11,603 bases of DNA from DAOTUL01 sp034437435. GTDB taxonomy: Bacteria > Chloroflexota > Anaerolineae > Aggregatilineales > Phototrophicaceae. The notes under the pieces are model-generated. The model saw nothing but the letters and a program-made list of their open reading frames with translations. It was not told the DNA's origin and searched no databases. Shown here piece by piece: positions 1 to 6,213 of the stretch. Made by a program: the position numbers and the translations under genes. How positions within the stretch are numbered: position 1 is the stretch's first letter; every line of letters begins with the position of its first letter. The stretch spans positions 1 through 11,603 of the forward strand of contig CAYQJO010000138.1 in the NCBI GenBank assembly GCA_964417785.1, in the 5' to 3' direction.

Positions 1-1395
1 TCGGGTGGTATTGAGGTTGTTTATGCCGGGTCGCATTTGGCCAAGGTGATTCACAACCCCGGTCCGGAGTGGATCGGGGACACCATCAACACGGCCACCG
101 CCATAAGCTACCAGGATGCGTATACCGCGTCGGTGCTGGCGAAGCGCGATGTGGGTGCGTTCTTGCAGGGGGCTGATGTCCGGGATGAGGCGCGTTATGC
201 TTTTGATGTGTTGATGCTGTCGCAGGCCCTGCCGCAGCTTGTGCGCCATGTCCAACTGCTTTACCGGGCCATGTGCGAGGTCCAGACCCGGCTTTATCTC
301 AAAATCGGCACAACTGGCACCGGCGGCATGGGATTAAACATTCCCTATACCCACAGTGAGGACCGGCCATCGGTCAAGTTGATGACGAAAACGGCAGTGG
401 CTTTTGCCCATACCGGTCTGATGTTTTTGATGGCACGGACGCCGGACAGTCCCATTGTCAAGGAGATCAAACCGGGTGGCATGATCGGTTACGCCGATGT
501 AGGCAGCCGGGCGGTGAAAGAGCGCGGCCAGCCGGTCTATGTCTATACCAGCCGCCTCGAAGAACTGGGTGATTGTCTGAGTCTGTGCGACACAGCCAAT
601 CTATACCAGCGCTTGCAGCCGCTCGAACTGCCCGTGGTGGATACCGGCGAGAACGGTTTGTTCACACGCGGCGAGTTCGAGGCGATTACAGCACTGCGCC
701 AGATGGAATTTATCACACCGGAGGAAATCGCACGCGAGTCGGTGCTGGAAATCATCGGCAGCAACACTGGCTATGATGTGATTGCGGAGATTGACAGCGC
801 CATCATGAATCCGAGCTACCGTGCCGGGTATCTGCGCCAGCAAGTGTTGCAGGATATGGTGCGGCTGGAAACCCAGACCGGCACCCACAGCGTCGCCCTC
901 GGTCAGCTTGGACCGCCGGAGCTTTCCAAGCTGTTATGGGAAGTCGAACTGCTGCGACAGGCGTATGGCACACTTGATGCCATTTTGCAGCACGACGCGG
1001 ATCAGATCGCTGCGGCACTGGCGGACTGGTTGGAAAACGATGACTCGATCACGCCCATCATCACGTCGATTGGCCTGCCCGTTCTGATGCCCGATGGTCG
1101 CCGGCTGCTGCGGGGGCCATTTATCCGCATCCCGGAGATTCCCGGCGTGAACGAGATTCAACTCTCGCCACAAAACATCGACACCTGGGCGGCTAAAGGC
1201 TGGGTTGATTTGCGTCCGGCCAACCTGGATATGTGGTTGCAACGCTTCCGTATCATGCAGCGCGAACGCCAGCATCTCATCGGGCGCGGATCAGCGGCGG
1301 TCACGCGGCAGGCTTACCTGTTTGATGAAATCCGCATCGGTGAGGTGGTCGGCTGGATTTTCAACAACGAGCAGGGCGGCTACCGCATCAAATAA
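1..1395 (+). CDS. Large protein of uncertain function, possibly SDR/epimerase-like; 5' end outside window
   Basis: The frame is open from base 1, so the gene begins upstream; a TTG at 37 is internal and has no ribosome-binding site. The visible 464 residues end at a TAA (1393-1395). Visible residues 103-111 form a glycine-rich stretch (GTTGTGGMG) followed by NIPYTHS at about 113-119, then a Lys/Ala-rich helix (about 124-135). This arrangement recalls the Ser/Tyr/Lys region of extended short-chain dehydrogenases or epimerases, whose Rossmann N-terminus would lie upstream. However, no canonical YxxxK is visible, so the call is weak. The C-terminal 300 residues match no domain I recognise and have no membrane segment. 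The gene is convergent with thiQ and shares 8 bp with it. That it is a real gene is near certain from length and codon pattern; the function is a guess from memory of similar proteins annotated as dehydrogenases. Confidence 0.6.
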   Translation, partial: SGGIEVVYAGSHLAKVIHNPGPEWIGDTINTATAISYQDAYTASVLAKRDVGAFLQGADVRDEARYAFDVLMLSQALPQLVRHVQLLYRAMCEVQTRLYLKIGTTGTGGMGLNIPYTHSEDRPSVKLMTKTAVAFAHTGLMFLMARTPDSPIVKEIKPGGMIGYADVGSRAVKERGQPVYVYTSRLEELGDCLSLCDTANLYQRLQPLELPVVDTGENGLFTRGEFEAITALRQMEFITPEEIARESVLEIIGSNTGYDVIAEIDSAIMNPSYRAGYLRQQVLQDMVRLETQTGTHSVALGQLGPPELSKLLWEVELLRQAYGTLDAILQHDADQIAAALADWLENDDSITPIITSIGLPVLMPDGRRLLRGPFIRIPEIPGVNEIQLSPQNIDTWAAKGWVDLRPANLDMWLQRFRIMQRERQHLIGRGSAAVTRQAYLFDEIRIGEVVGWIFNNEQGGYRIK

Positions 1396-2419
1396 CCCCA
1401 CGCAGCGGAATGGCAGCATCGGCGGCGACAGTCAGCGCGACGTGGTCGCCGATGCGCGGCGGATTGGGTGTGCTGGATGGGAGTTCCAGCGTGAACACGA
1501 TGTCGGGGGCGACTTTGACCTGGGTGAAAAACACGCCCCGTTGGAATGAACTTTCGACTATCTCGCCGGACAACGAATGTGGGGCGTCATTTTCGGCCAA
1601 CGCGACACCGCGTGGGTGAATCAATATTGCGTCTGTTTCCGGCTCGACCATGAACTCACCGGCGATAGTGCGTCCCAGACCACGCTCCCGGTCTTCCACC
1701 GGCAGGATGTTGTTCAGGCCGAGAAAGCGGGCCGTGAAGACTGTTTTGGGCTGCTGGTAGATGTCGATGGGTTTGCCGATTTGCTCGATGCGACCTTCGT
1801 TCATGATGCCGACACGATCACCGATGGCGAAGGCCTCCTGCTGGTTGTGGGTGACGTAGATGGCCGTCAGTCCGATGTTCTTGATGATGCGGCGCAGTTC
1901 GATGAGCAGGTGGCGGCTGAGGCTTTCGTCGAGCGATCCCAGCGGCTCATCCAGCATGAGCAGGCGTGGATTGGGAGCCAGACTGCGGGCCAGGGCGACA
2001 CGCTGCCGCTGGCCGCCGGATAGCTGAGAGGCCCGTCGCTCTTCCAGACCTTGAAGGCCGACCAGTTCAAGCACTTCCTGCACACGCTGTTCCCGATCCG
2101 CCTTTGATACATTGCGCATTTTCAGCCCGAAAGTGACGTTTTCGCGGACATTCATATGCGGGAACAGAGCATAACTCTGGAACATGAGACCGAATCCGCG
2201 TGTATGGGCGGCCATGTCATTGATCCGTTCCCCGTTAACCAGAATCGTGCCGGACGTGGGCGATTCCAACCCGGCCACTGTGCGCAATAAGGTTGTTTTG
2301 CCGCAGCCGCTGGGACCTAGCAGACAGAATATCTCGCCCTGCTCAACCTTCAAGTTCACCTTGTGCAGAACGGGTTCGCCATTGTCATAAGCATACGTCA
2401 AATCATGGATCGTTAGCAT
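1388..2419 (-). CDS. thiQ: Thiamine ABC importer ATP-binding protein (ThiQ-type, long form)
   Basis: This is the ATPase that powers thiamine import from the cytoplasmic face of the ThiP channel. The 343 residues show a complete ABC domain: Walker A GPSGCGKT (35-42), Q-loop Gln81, signature LSGGQ (133-137), Walker B LLMLDEP (153-159, with Glu158), and H-loop His191. All catalytic positions are intact. Residues about 240-343 form a beta-rich C-terminal domain of the TOBE/MalK-PotA-FbpC kind, which the roughly 230-residue E. coli ThiQ lacks. By the ATPase alone it could be read as an iron or polyamine transporter; the ThiB and ThiP genes beside it and the TPP riboswitch make thiamine the likely substrate. 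The ATG at 2419 has a GGAG seven bases upstream, inside the 14-nt gap after thiP. The TGA (1388-1390) lies inside the convergent upstream gene's 3' end. Confidence 0.9.
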   Translation of the reverse strand: MLTIHDLTYAYDNGEPVLHKVNLKVEQGEIFCLLGPSGCGKTTLLRTVAGLESPTSGTILVNGERINDMAAHTRGFGLMFQSYALFPHMNVRENVTFGLKMRNVSKADREQRVQEVLELVGLQGLEERRASQLSGGQRQRVALARSLAPNPRLLMLDEPLGSLDESLSRHLLIELRRIIKNIGLTAIYVTHNQQEAFAIGDRVGIMNEGRIEQIGKPIDIYQQPKTVFTARFLGLNNILPVEDRERGLGRTIAGEFMVEPETDAILIHPRGVALAENDAPHSLSGEIVESSFQRGVFFTQVKVAPDIVFTLELPSSTPNPPRIGDHVALTVAADAAIPLRGVI

Positions 2420-2433
2420 TCAGCATCTCCAAC

Positions 2434-4086
2434 TCAAAATTCTCCGATTCCGGCGGTTCGCAGCCGCTCAATCAGCACAAAACTGACACCGCAAATCACC
2501 ATCAGCAGGCTACTCATGGCAAGGGCCTGTCCGTAGTTCACAGAACCCGGCTGGCCGAGCAGGCGAAAGATGACGACCGGCATAGTGGGCGTATCGGGTC
2601 GGGCGACAAACAGGGACGCGCCGAATTCACCCATGCTTACAGTAAACGCGAAAGTTGCCCCCACAATTATACCCCGGCTGATGAGTGGCATGTCAATGAA
2701 GCGTCTGACCTGCCAGGGAGCCGCGCCCAGGATGCAGGCGGCTTCGCGTATTTCGGGTGGGATGCCGCGCAGGGCCGGCAGCACGCTGCGGACGACGAAA
2801 GGCAGCGCCACCAGGATATGGGCAATCGGAATGATGGCAATCGAGCTGCGTAAGCTTTCCAGCGCGATAATGAAGCCGAATCCCAACGTCACGGCGCTGG
2901 TCGCCAGCGGCAGCATGAACAGCGGATCGAGCCAACGAGTGCGGCGGTTATCCAGCATATAGGCGGCGATGACCCCCAGCATGACTGCGCCGACGGTGGT
3001 CATCACGGCGAAGACCAGCGAATTGCCGACAGATTCGAGCGGTGGCACAAATAAGATCGAATTGCGGGTGTTTTCGGTCAGGCTGGTGAAAAAACGTATG
3101 GATGGCGTCCCACTGCCGATCTCGAATGAGCGCAGCACCAGCGCTACCAGCGGTGTGAACAACAGCACAGCCATCAATCCCAGGTTCGCCAGCAGATACA
3201 ACCGCTCACGCCGGTTGGCCGGTGGACGGGCGATATGGCCGGTCTGCTCAAGATCGACGGTGTTCTGGCGTTGGAGGCGGGTATAGAGCAGCATCATCAC
3301 GAACATGGTGCCGATCTGTACCAGGGAGAGCGCCGCCGCCATCGGCAGATTGAACAGGCTGACCGTCTGGCGGTAGATTTCGACTTCCAGGGTGGCGAAG
3401 CGCGGCCCACCGAGAATCAAAATAACGCCGAAGCTGGTGAAGGTGAAAATGAAGACAAGCATAGCCGCCGCGACGATGATCGGGCGCAGCATGGGCAGAC
3501 GGATTTCCCACCACAAGCGCCAACCATGACACCCCAACACCCGTGCTGCTTCCTCAATGGCGAGGCTCTGATTGGCCCAGAATCCGCTGATCATGCGCAG
3601 CGCAATGGCGTAGTTGTAGAAGACATGGACGATCAGGATAAGGGGCAGCGTGCGTTCCAGTTGGATCGGGGCCGATTCCAGTGATAGCAGGTCCATGAGC
3701 CACTGGTTGAGCAATCCACGCGGACCGATGAGCGCGGTGAAGGCCGCCGCCACCACAACGGTCGGCAGGACGAACGGTAGGGTTGCCAGCGAGAGCAGCA
3801 AGCTCTTACCGGGAAAGCGAAAGCGGGTGAAGATGAACGCGCCGGGCAGTGCCAGCCCGACGGTGAGAACGGTTGATAGTGTGGCCTGCCAGATGGTGAA
3901 CCACAGGGTATCCCGGTAGTAGCGGGAGGTGATAATGTCAGCAAAGCTGCTCAGGTCCAGGGTGCCTTCGGGGGCAAGACTGCGCTGGAAGATGGCGGAC
4001 AGCGGATAGAAGAAGAAGACCGCCAGAAAGAGAAGGGGCAGGGCGAACCCTGCCCACACGATTACCGGAGTACGGTTTCGGTCCAT
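2434..4086 (-). CDS. thiP: Thiamine ABC importer permease, fused two-domain (ThiP)
   Basis: This is the inner-membrane channel of the thiamine importer. The 550 residues carry two homologous permease domains, each with about six hydrophobic helices, as in E. coli ThiP (about 536 residues) and FbpB-type permeases. Two cytoplasmic EAA loops, which dock with the ATPase, are visible: EEAARVLG at 178-185 and REAACILG at about 447-454. Each is followed by the usual Gly and Pro-containing segment. The N-terminus starts with a short charged stretch (MDRNRTP) followed by the first helix. The ATG at 4086 lies inside the end of thiB, giving a 25-bp overlap and probable translational coupling; the upstream GGA is only a weak ribosome-binding site. 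The fused permease also occurs in iron(III) importers, but the ThiB neighbour and the riboswitch favour thiamine. Confidence 0.93.
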   Translation of the reverse strand: MDRNRTPVIVWAGFALPLLFLAVFFFYPLSAIFQRSLAPEGTLDLSSFADIITSRYYRDTLWFTIWQATLSTVLTVGLALPGAFIFTRFRFPGKSLLLSLATLPFVLPTVVVAAAFTALIGPRGLLNQWLMDLLSLESAPIQLERTLPLILIVHVFYNYAIALRMISGFWANQSLAIEEAARVLGCHGWRLWWEIRLPMLRPIIVAAAMLVFIFTFTSFGVILILGGPRFATLEVEIYRQTVSLFNLPMAAALSLVQIGTMFVMMLLYTRLQRQNTVDLEQTGHIARPPANRRERLYLLANLGLMAVLLFTPLVALVLRSFEIGSGTPSIRFFTSLTENTRNSILFVPPLESVGNSLVFAVMTTVGAVMLGVIAAYMLDNRRTRWLDPLFMLPLATSAVTLGFGFIIALESLRSSIAIIPIAHILVALPFVVRSVLPALRGIPPEIREAACILGAAPWQVRRFIDMPLISRGIIVGATFAFTVSMGEFGASLFVARPDTPTMPVVIFRLLGQPGSVNYGQALAMSSLLMVICGVSFVLIERLRTAGIGEF

Positions 4087-5105
4087 GCCTGTATCCAGCT
4101 TTCGCGGTTGGCGTCGATCTCATCATAGGCCATGATGACCGGTTCTTCGGGGATGCTCACGTATTCAGTGAAGATTTCCGGCAGTTCGGCGTTTTCGTTG
4201 ACCGGGAAGACAAACATTTGCAGCGGCAAATCTTCCTGGAAGGTCGTCGTCAGGAGGAAGTCGATGAACTGCTGTGCGGCAGCTTCGTTATCGGTGCCAT
4301 CCAGGATTCCGGCGAATTCGATCTGGCGAAAACAGGTCAGGTCAGCGGTGATCGCACCGGTGGGGGCTTCGTCCAGTTCCTCTTCAGCGAACAGCACTTC
4401 GACCGGCGGGCTGCTGGCATAGCTGACCACCATCGGGCGAATGCCGTCCTCACTGCCCGCGCTGAACTGGCCGTAGTAGGCTTCGGTCCAGCCTTCGGTG
4501 ACCAGGACGTCGTTTTCGACCAGATCGGCCCAGTAATCAAGGTAGGTGTAGTCATCCTCTTCGCCAAAGACCGCAACCGTCGCCAGCAAGAAGGCCAGCC
4601 CCGGTGATGATGCTGCTGGATTCTGTACCACCAGCAGACCTTCGTAGACCGGATCGGTCAGGGCTTGCAGGCTGTCGGGAATCGCCAGATCGTTCTCCGC
4701 GAAGTAAGCCACATCATAGTTGATGCACACATCGCCAAACGTGACCGGTGTAACGCGATTTTCTTCGGTGTCAGCCTGGAACTGTTCGGGGACGTTTTCC
4801 AGCCCCGGCGATGTGTAAGGGATGAACAGGTCGTTATCCAGAGCGCGGCTCAAAAAGGTGTTATCCACGCCGTATAGGACATCACCGAGCGGGTTGTCCT
4901 TCGTGAGGATGGCCTGATTGACCATGGCCCCGGCGTCCGATAAACGCAGGACTTCCAGTGCGATGCCGGTCTCCTCCTCGAAGGCGGCCTGGACATCCTC
5001 GCTCATGGCGAAGCTGTCGTAGGTGATGACGGTGAGTGTCTCATCCTGGGTGACGGTGGGGACGACAAAAAGGATCAACAACAGAACAAGTGTAAGGTGT
5101 TTCAT
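4062..5105 (-). CDS. thiB: Thiamine-binding extracytoplasmic protein (ThiB/TbpA)
   Basis: This solute receptor captures thiamine, and probably its phosphates, and delivers it to ThiP. The 347 residues start with a signal peptide (1 to about 20: MKH, then a Leu/Val-rich core) without a lipobox cysteine. Segments that match E. coli TbpA are clear: TYDSFA (28-33), DVLYGVDN (75-82), QNPAASSPGL (161-170), VLVTEGWTEAY (200-210), VVSYASSP (226-233), and the C-terminal W..AW...V.R. The Trp/Tyr in GWTEAY and the SYASSP segment fall where TbpA contacts the thiamine rings. I chose the ATG at 5105 over an in-frame GTG at 5129: AAGGAG (5113-5118) sits seven bases upstream of it, and the longer form would put eight extra residues before the signal peptide. 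This is the first gene of a riboswitch-controlled operon. Confidence 0.95.
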   Translation of the reverse strand: MKHLTLVLLLILFVVPTVTQDETLTVITYDSFAMSEDVQAAFEEETGIALEVLRLSDAGAMVNQAILTKDNPLGDVLYGVDNTFLSRALDNDLFIPYTSPGLENVPEQFQADTEENRVTPVTFGDVCINYDVAYFAENDLAIPDSLQALTDPVYEGLLVVQNPAASSPGLAFLLATVAVFGEEDDYTYLDYWADLVENDVLVTEGWTEAYYGQFSAGSEDGIRPMVVSYASSPPVEVLFAEEELDEAPTGAITADLTCFRQIEFAGILDGTDNEAAAQQFIDFLLTTTFQEDLPLQMFVFPVNENAELPEIFTEYVSIPEEPVIMAYDEIDANRESWIQAWTETVLR

Positions 5106-5107
5106 GT

Positions 5108-5118
5108 TACGACTCCTT
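5108..5118 (-). promoter_or_regulatory. thiB ribosome-binding site
   Basis: On the minus strand AAGGAG (5118-5113) lies seven bases before the thiB ATG (5105). It is a near-perfect Shine-Dalgarno and decides the start codon. The ten bases AGGAGTCGTA (5117-5108) are the exact complement of leader bases 5158-5167, so the site can be hidden in a hairpin. Confidence 0.88.
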
Positions 5119-5133
5119 AAAACGAACACAAAA

Positions 5134-5160
5134 CCTGGGGGCGCAAAAAAACACCCCAGG
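5134..5160 (-). promoter_or_regulatory. Alternative hairpin competing with terminator and anti-SD
   Basis: A 7-bp perfect stem (RNA CCUGGGG 5160-5154 with CCCCAGG 5140-5134, 13-nt loop containing the U-run) uses the same bases as the 3' arm of the terminator (5154-5157) and three bases of the anti-SD (5158-5160). It can form only after the polymerase has passed the terminator, and would keep both inhibitory structures open. The role is inferred. Confidence 0.45.
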
Positions 5161-5174
5161 AGTCGTAGGGGTGT
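5145..5174 (-). terminator. Intrinsic terminator of the TPP riboswitch
   Basis: On the minus strand the stem ACACCCC (5174-5168) pairs with GGGGTGT (5157-5151), a 7-bp GC-rich helix with a 10-nt loop (5167-5158), followed directly by seven T residues (5151-5145). It sits between the aptamer and thiB, as expected for a transcription-attenuating thiamine leader. Its 5' arm overlaps the antiterminator. Confidence 0.88.
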
Positions 5175-5203
5175 TGGTATATGACAATCTATACCTCCCT
5201 ACG
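5164..5203 (-). promoter_or_regulatory. Antiterminator of the TPP riboswitch
   Basis: The conserved 3' strand of the aptamer, CGUAGGG (5203-5197), is perfectly complementary to CCCUACG (5170-5164), which is part of the terminator 5' arm and loop. Inside it GGUAUA (5195-5190) pairs with UAUACC (5181-5176) around an 8-nt loop. This 7+6-bp structure excludes both the ligand-bound aptamer and the terminator, so it is the likely ON state without TPP. Confidence 0.75.
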
Positions 5204-5282
5204 CCGGTATAACCCGGATCAGGTACAAGGGTCGGTGCGGCATTACGCACCCTCTCAGCCCACATACGCAGGCTCCCCTGGT
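5193..5282 (-). ncRNA. TPP riboswitch aptamer (THI element)
   Basis: The minus strand carries the hallmark TPP aptamer: GGGGAGCC, a P3 stem closed by AGCC/GGCU, the invariant CUGAGA (5258-5253), an extra GGUGCG/CGCACC hairpin in the joining region, ACCCUUGUACCUGAU, a P5 stem CCGG/CCGG, and the conserved GCGUAGGGA (5204-5196). It binds thiamine pyrophosphate and, with the downstream expression platform (5108-5203), turns off the thiBPQ importer when TPP is plentiful. The outer P1 stem is short here (ACC 5282-5280 with GGU 5195-5193). Position, strand and downstream genes all agree with the call. Confidence 0.97.
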
Positions 5283-5291
5283 TGCTTAAAC

Positions 5292-5320
5292 ATGTTAAAG
5301 GATGTGCGGGCCGATAACAA
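5292..5320 (-). promoter_or_regulatory. Probable sigma70-type promoter of the thiBPQ operon
   Basis: On the minus strand TTGTTA (5320-5315) and TAACAT (5297-5292) are separated by exactly 17 bp, each matching four of six consensus bases. A start about 7 bases on, near 5285, would place the TPP aptamer at the very 5' end of the transcript. The spacing after the CoA-transferase stop (5328) leaves room for an independent unit. Confidence 0.5.
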
Positions 5321-5327
5321 TCCGCAA

Positions 5328-6107
5328 TCAGGTTAAGATCGTCTGAAGATAGGTGTCGAAATCGCTTTCGGTGTAGCGTATCAATTCGGCACCATCGACC
5401 GGATACAGCGGATAGCAGCTTGTGGGCCATGCACCACGCGGTATATGCACGATCATGTTAGCTCCCGGTGCCGGGAGAATAGGGCCGTCGGTCGATTTTT
5501 GCACACGGTCCACGATTTCCTCGACCGTGACAATCACGTTATCAGCGGCGTAGACCAGTTCCATGTCGATGCCCAGGTTGTTGTTGAGCTTCACATCACC
5601 GTAGGTGTCGGCCTGCAAACCGTGCAGGATGGCGAAGTCGATGTGGATGGCGGGGAAGGCGGTCAATATCTCGCCTGAATACGGATCAACTACTGTCTTT
5701 ACATCCGGGCGAAGACGCGGGAGATCAGTACCGATCCAGGCATGGGAGGGCATAAAACCGACCCCGGCGGTGCTGGCCCGCAAGCCCATGACGATGCTGG
5801 CTTCGGTCTCTTCGATAATGTCGATGTCGCCACGCTGCGCCGCTTCGGTGAAGCGCGGCGCGAGTCCGAAGGATTCCAGGCCGAAATATACGGTGCGGAC
5901 GGCTTTGACGCAGCCCGCGCCGACCAACAAATCGGATTCGTACCCGGCGGTGAAGTTGAGCAGCGTCAAATCACGAGCTTGCCGCCGCAGGAGTTCCAGC
6001 ACGAAGCCGACCGGACGCCGGTACAGCGTCATACCACCGAGGGCGATGGTGGCTCCATCGGGAATGTGTTCAGCGGCTTCGGCGAGAGGGTACCTGTTCA
6101 AGAGCAA
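5328..6107 (-). CDS. CoA-transferase family I, alpha subunit (lone; start uncertain)
   Basis: This resembles the A subunit of family I CoA-transferases (glutaconate CoA-transferase or IpdA-like), which moves CoA between carboxylic acids. Up to 259 residues: a glycine-rich IPDGATIALGG (15-25), RDLTLL (45-50), DLLVGAGCV (59-67), GLAPRF (81-86), TDLPRLRPDVKTVVDPYSGE, and the HGLQADTYGD segment are family features. The catalytic glutamate of these enzymes is on the B subunit. No B subunit lies on either side: the methyltransferase is upstream and the thiamine promoter downstream. Only TTG starts (6107 or 6101) are available, as a TAG at 6129-6131 closes the frame, and neither has a Shine-Dalgarno. 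The first codons lie inside the degenerate edge of a palindromic repeat (6104-6133). The family is fairly sure; the substrate is unknown, and activity depends on a partner encoded elsewhere. Confidence 0.85.
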   Translation of the reverse strand: MLLNRYPLAEAAEHIPDGATIALGGMTLYRRPVGFVLELLRRQARDLTLLNFTAGYESDLLVGAGCVKAVRTVYFGLESFGLAPRFTEAAQRGDIDIIEETEASIVMGLRASTAGVGFMPSHAWIGTDLPRLRPDVKTVVDPYSGEILTAFPAIHIDFAILHGLQADTYGDVKLNNNLGIDMELVYAADNVIVTVEEIVDRVQKSTDGPILPAPGANMIVHIPRGAWPTSCYPLYPVDGAELIRYTESDFDTYLQTILT

Positions 6108-6133
6108 GAGACGCCAAGAATGGCGTTCCTACA
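6104..6133 (-). repeat. Short palindromic repeat, copy A
   Basis: Read on the minus strand this begins TGTAGGAACGCCA and folds as ACGCCA-TTCT-TGGCGT (6126-6121 with 6116-6111). The outer right arm (TCTCTTGC) looks like a degraded partner of TGTAGGAA. It shares the core TGTAG-RRR-CGC with copies B and C. It abuts, and partly includes, the TTG start of the CoA-transferase gene. Confidence 0.55.
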
Positions 6134-6213
6134 TGATACCAACCAGCAATTGTAGGGACGCGATTTTTCGTGTACGACACGGAGAATCAATACGACAAGC
6201 CAGAGTTTATCCG
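6108..6213. other. Intergenic spacer with inverted repeat pair
   Basis: A 106-bp gap between methyltransferase and CoA-transferase genes, both on the minus strand. It holds two inverted palindromic units (A and B, see separate entries) and no obvious promoter, ribosome-binding site or T-run terminator. It may be a site where repeats were inserted or may serve as an RNA stability element between two co-transcribed genes. Confidence 0.5.
6151..6173 (+). repeat. Short palindromic repeat, copy B
   Basis: Plus-strand unit starting TGTAGGGACGC. ACGCGA (6158-6163) pairs with TCGTGT (6168-6173), including one G-U pair, around a TTTT loop. It is in inverse orientation to copy A, 17 bp away; their outer 11 bases are complementary at 10 of 11 positions (6123-6133 and 6151-6161). 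Confidence 0.5.

Larger units (their letters stand above)
5108..5167 (-). promoter_or_regulatory. Putative Shine-Dalgarno sequestering stem in the thiB leader
   Basis: Bases 5158-5167 and 5108-5117 are a perfect 10-bp inverted repeat (RNA: UACGACUCCU with AGGAGUCGUA). The second half contains the thiB Shine-Dalgarno; the first half is exactly the loop of the intrinsic terminator. A GGGG:CCCC stem (5154-5157 with 5137-5140) could stack inside it. If formed on transcripts that escape termination, this pairing would block translation of thiB. The complementarity is seen directly; the regulatory role is inferred. Confidence 0.6.

Noticed and set aside
1577..2853. Open frames of 148 and 186 codons on the plus strand opposite thiQ and thiP
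   Set aside because: Antisense to genes with intact motifs; low-complexity translations and no ribosome-binding sites.
5103..5129. GTG at 5129 as thiB start
   Set aside because: It would add eight residues before the signal peptide and ignore the strong AAGGAG that serves the ATG at 5105.
5107..5430. 107-codon open frame on the minus strand across the thiB leader
   Set aside because: It covers the TPP aptamer, terminator and part of the CoA-transferase gene in another frame; the RNA structure explains the sequence.
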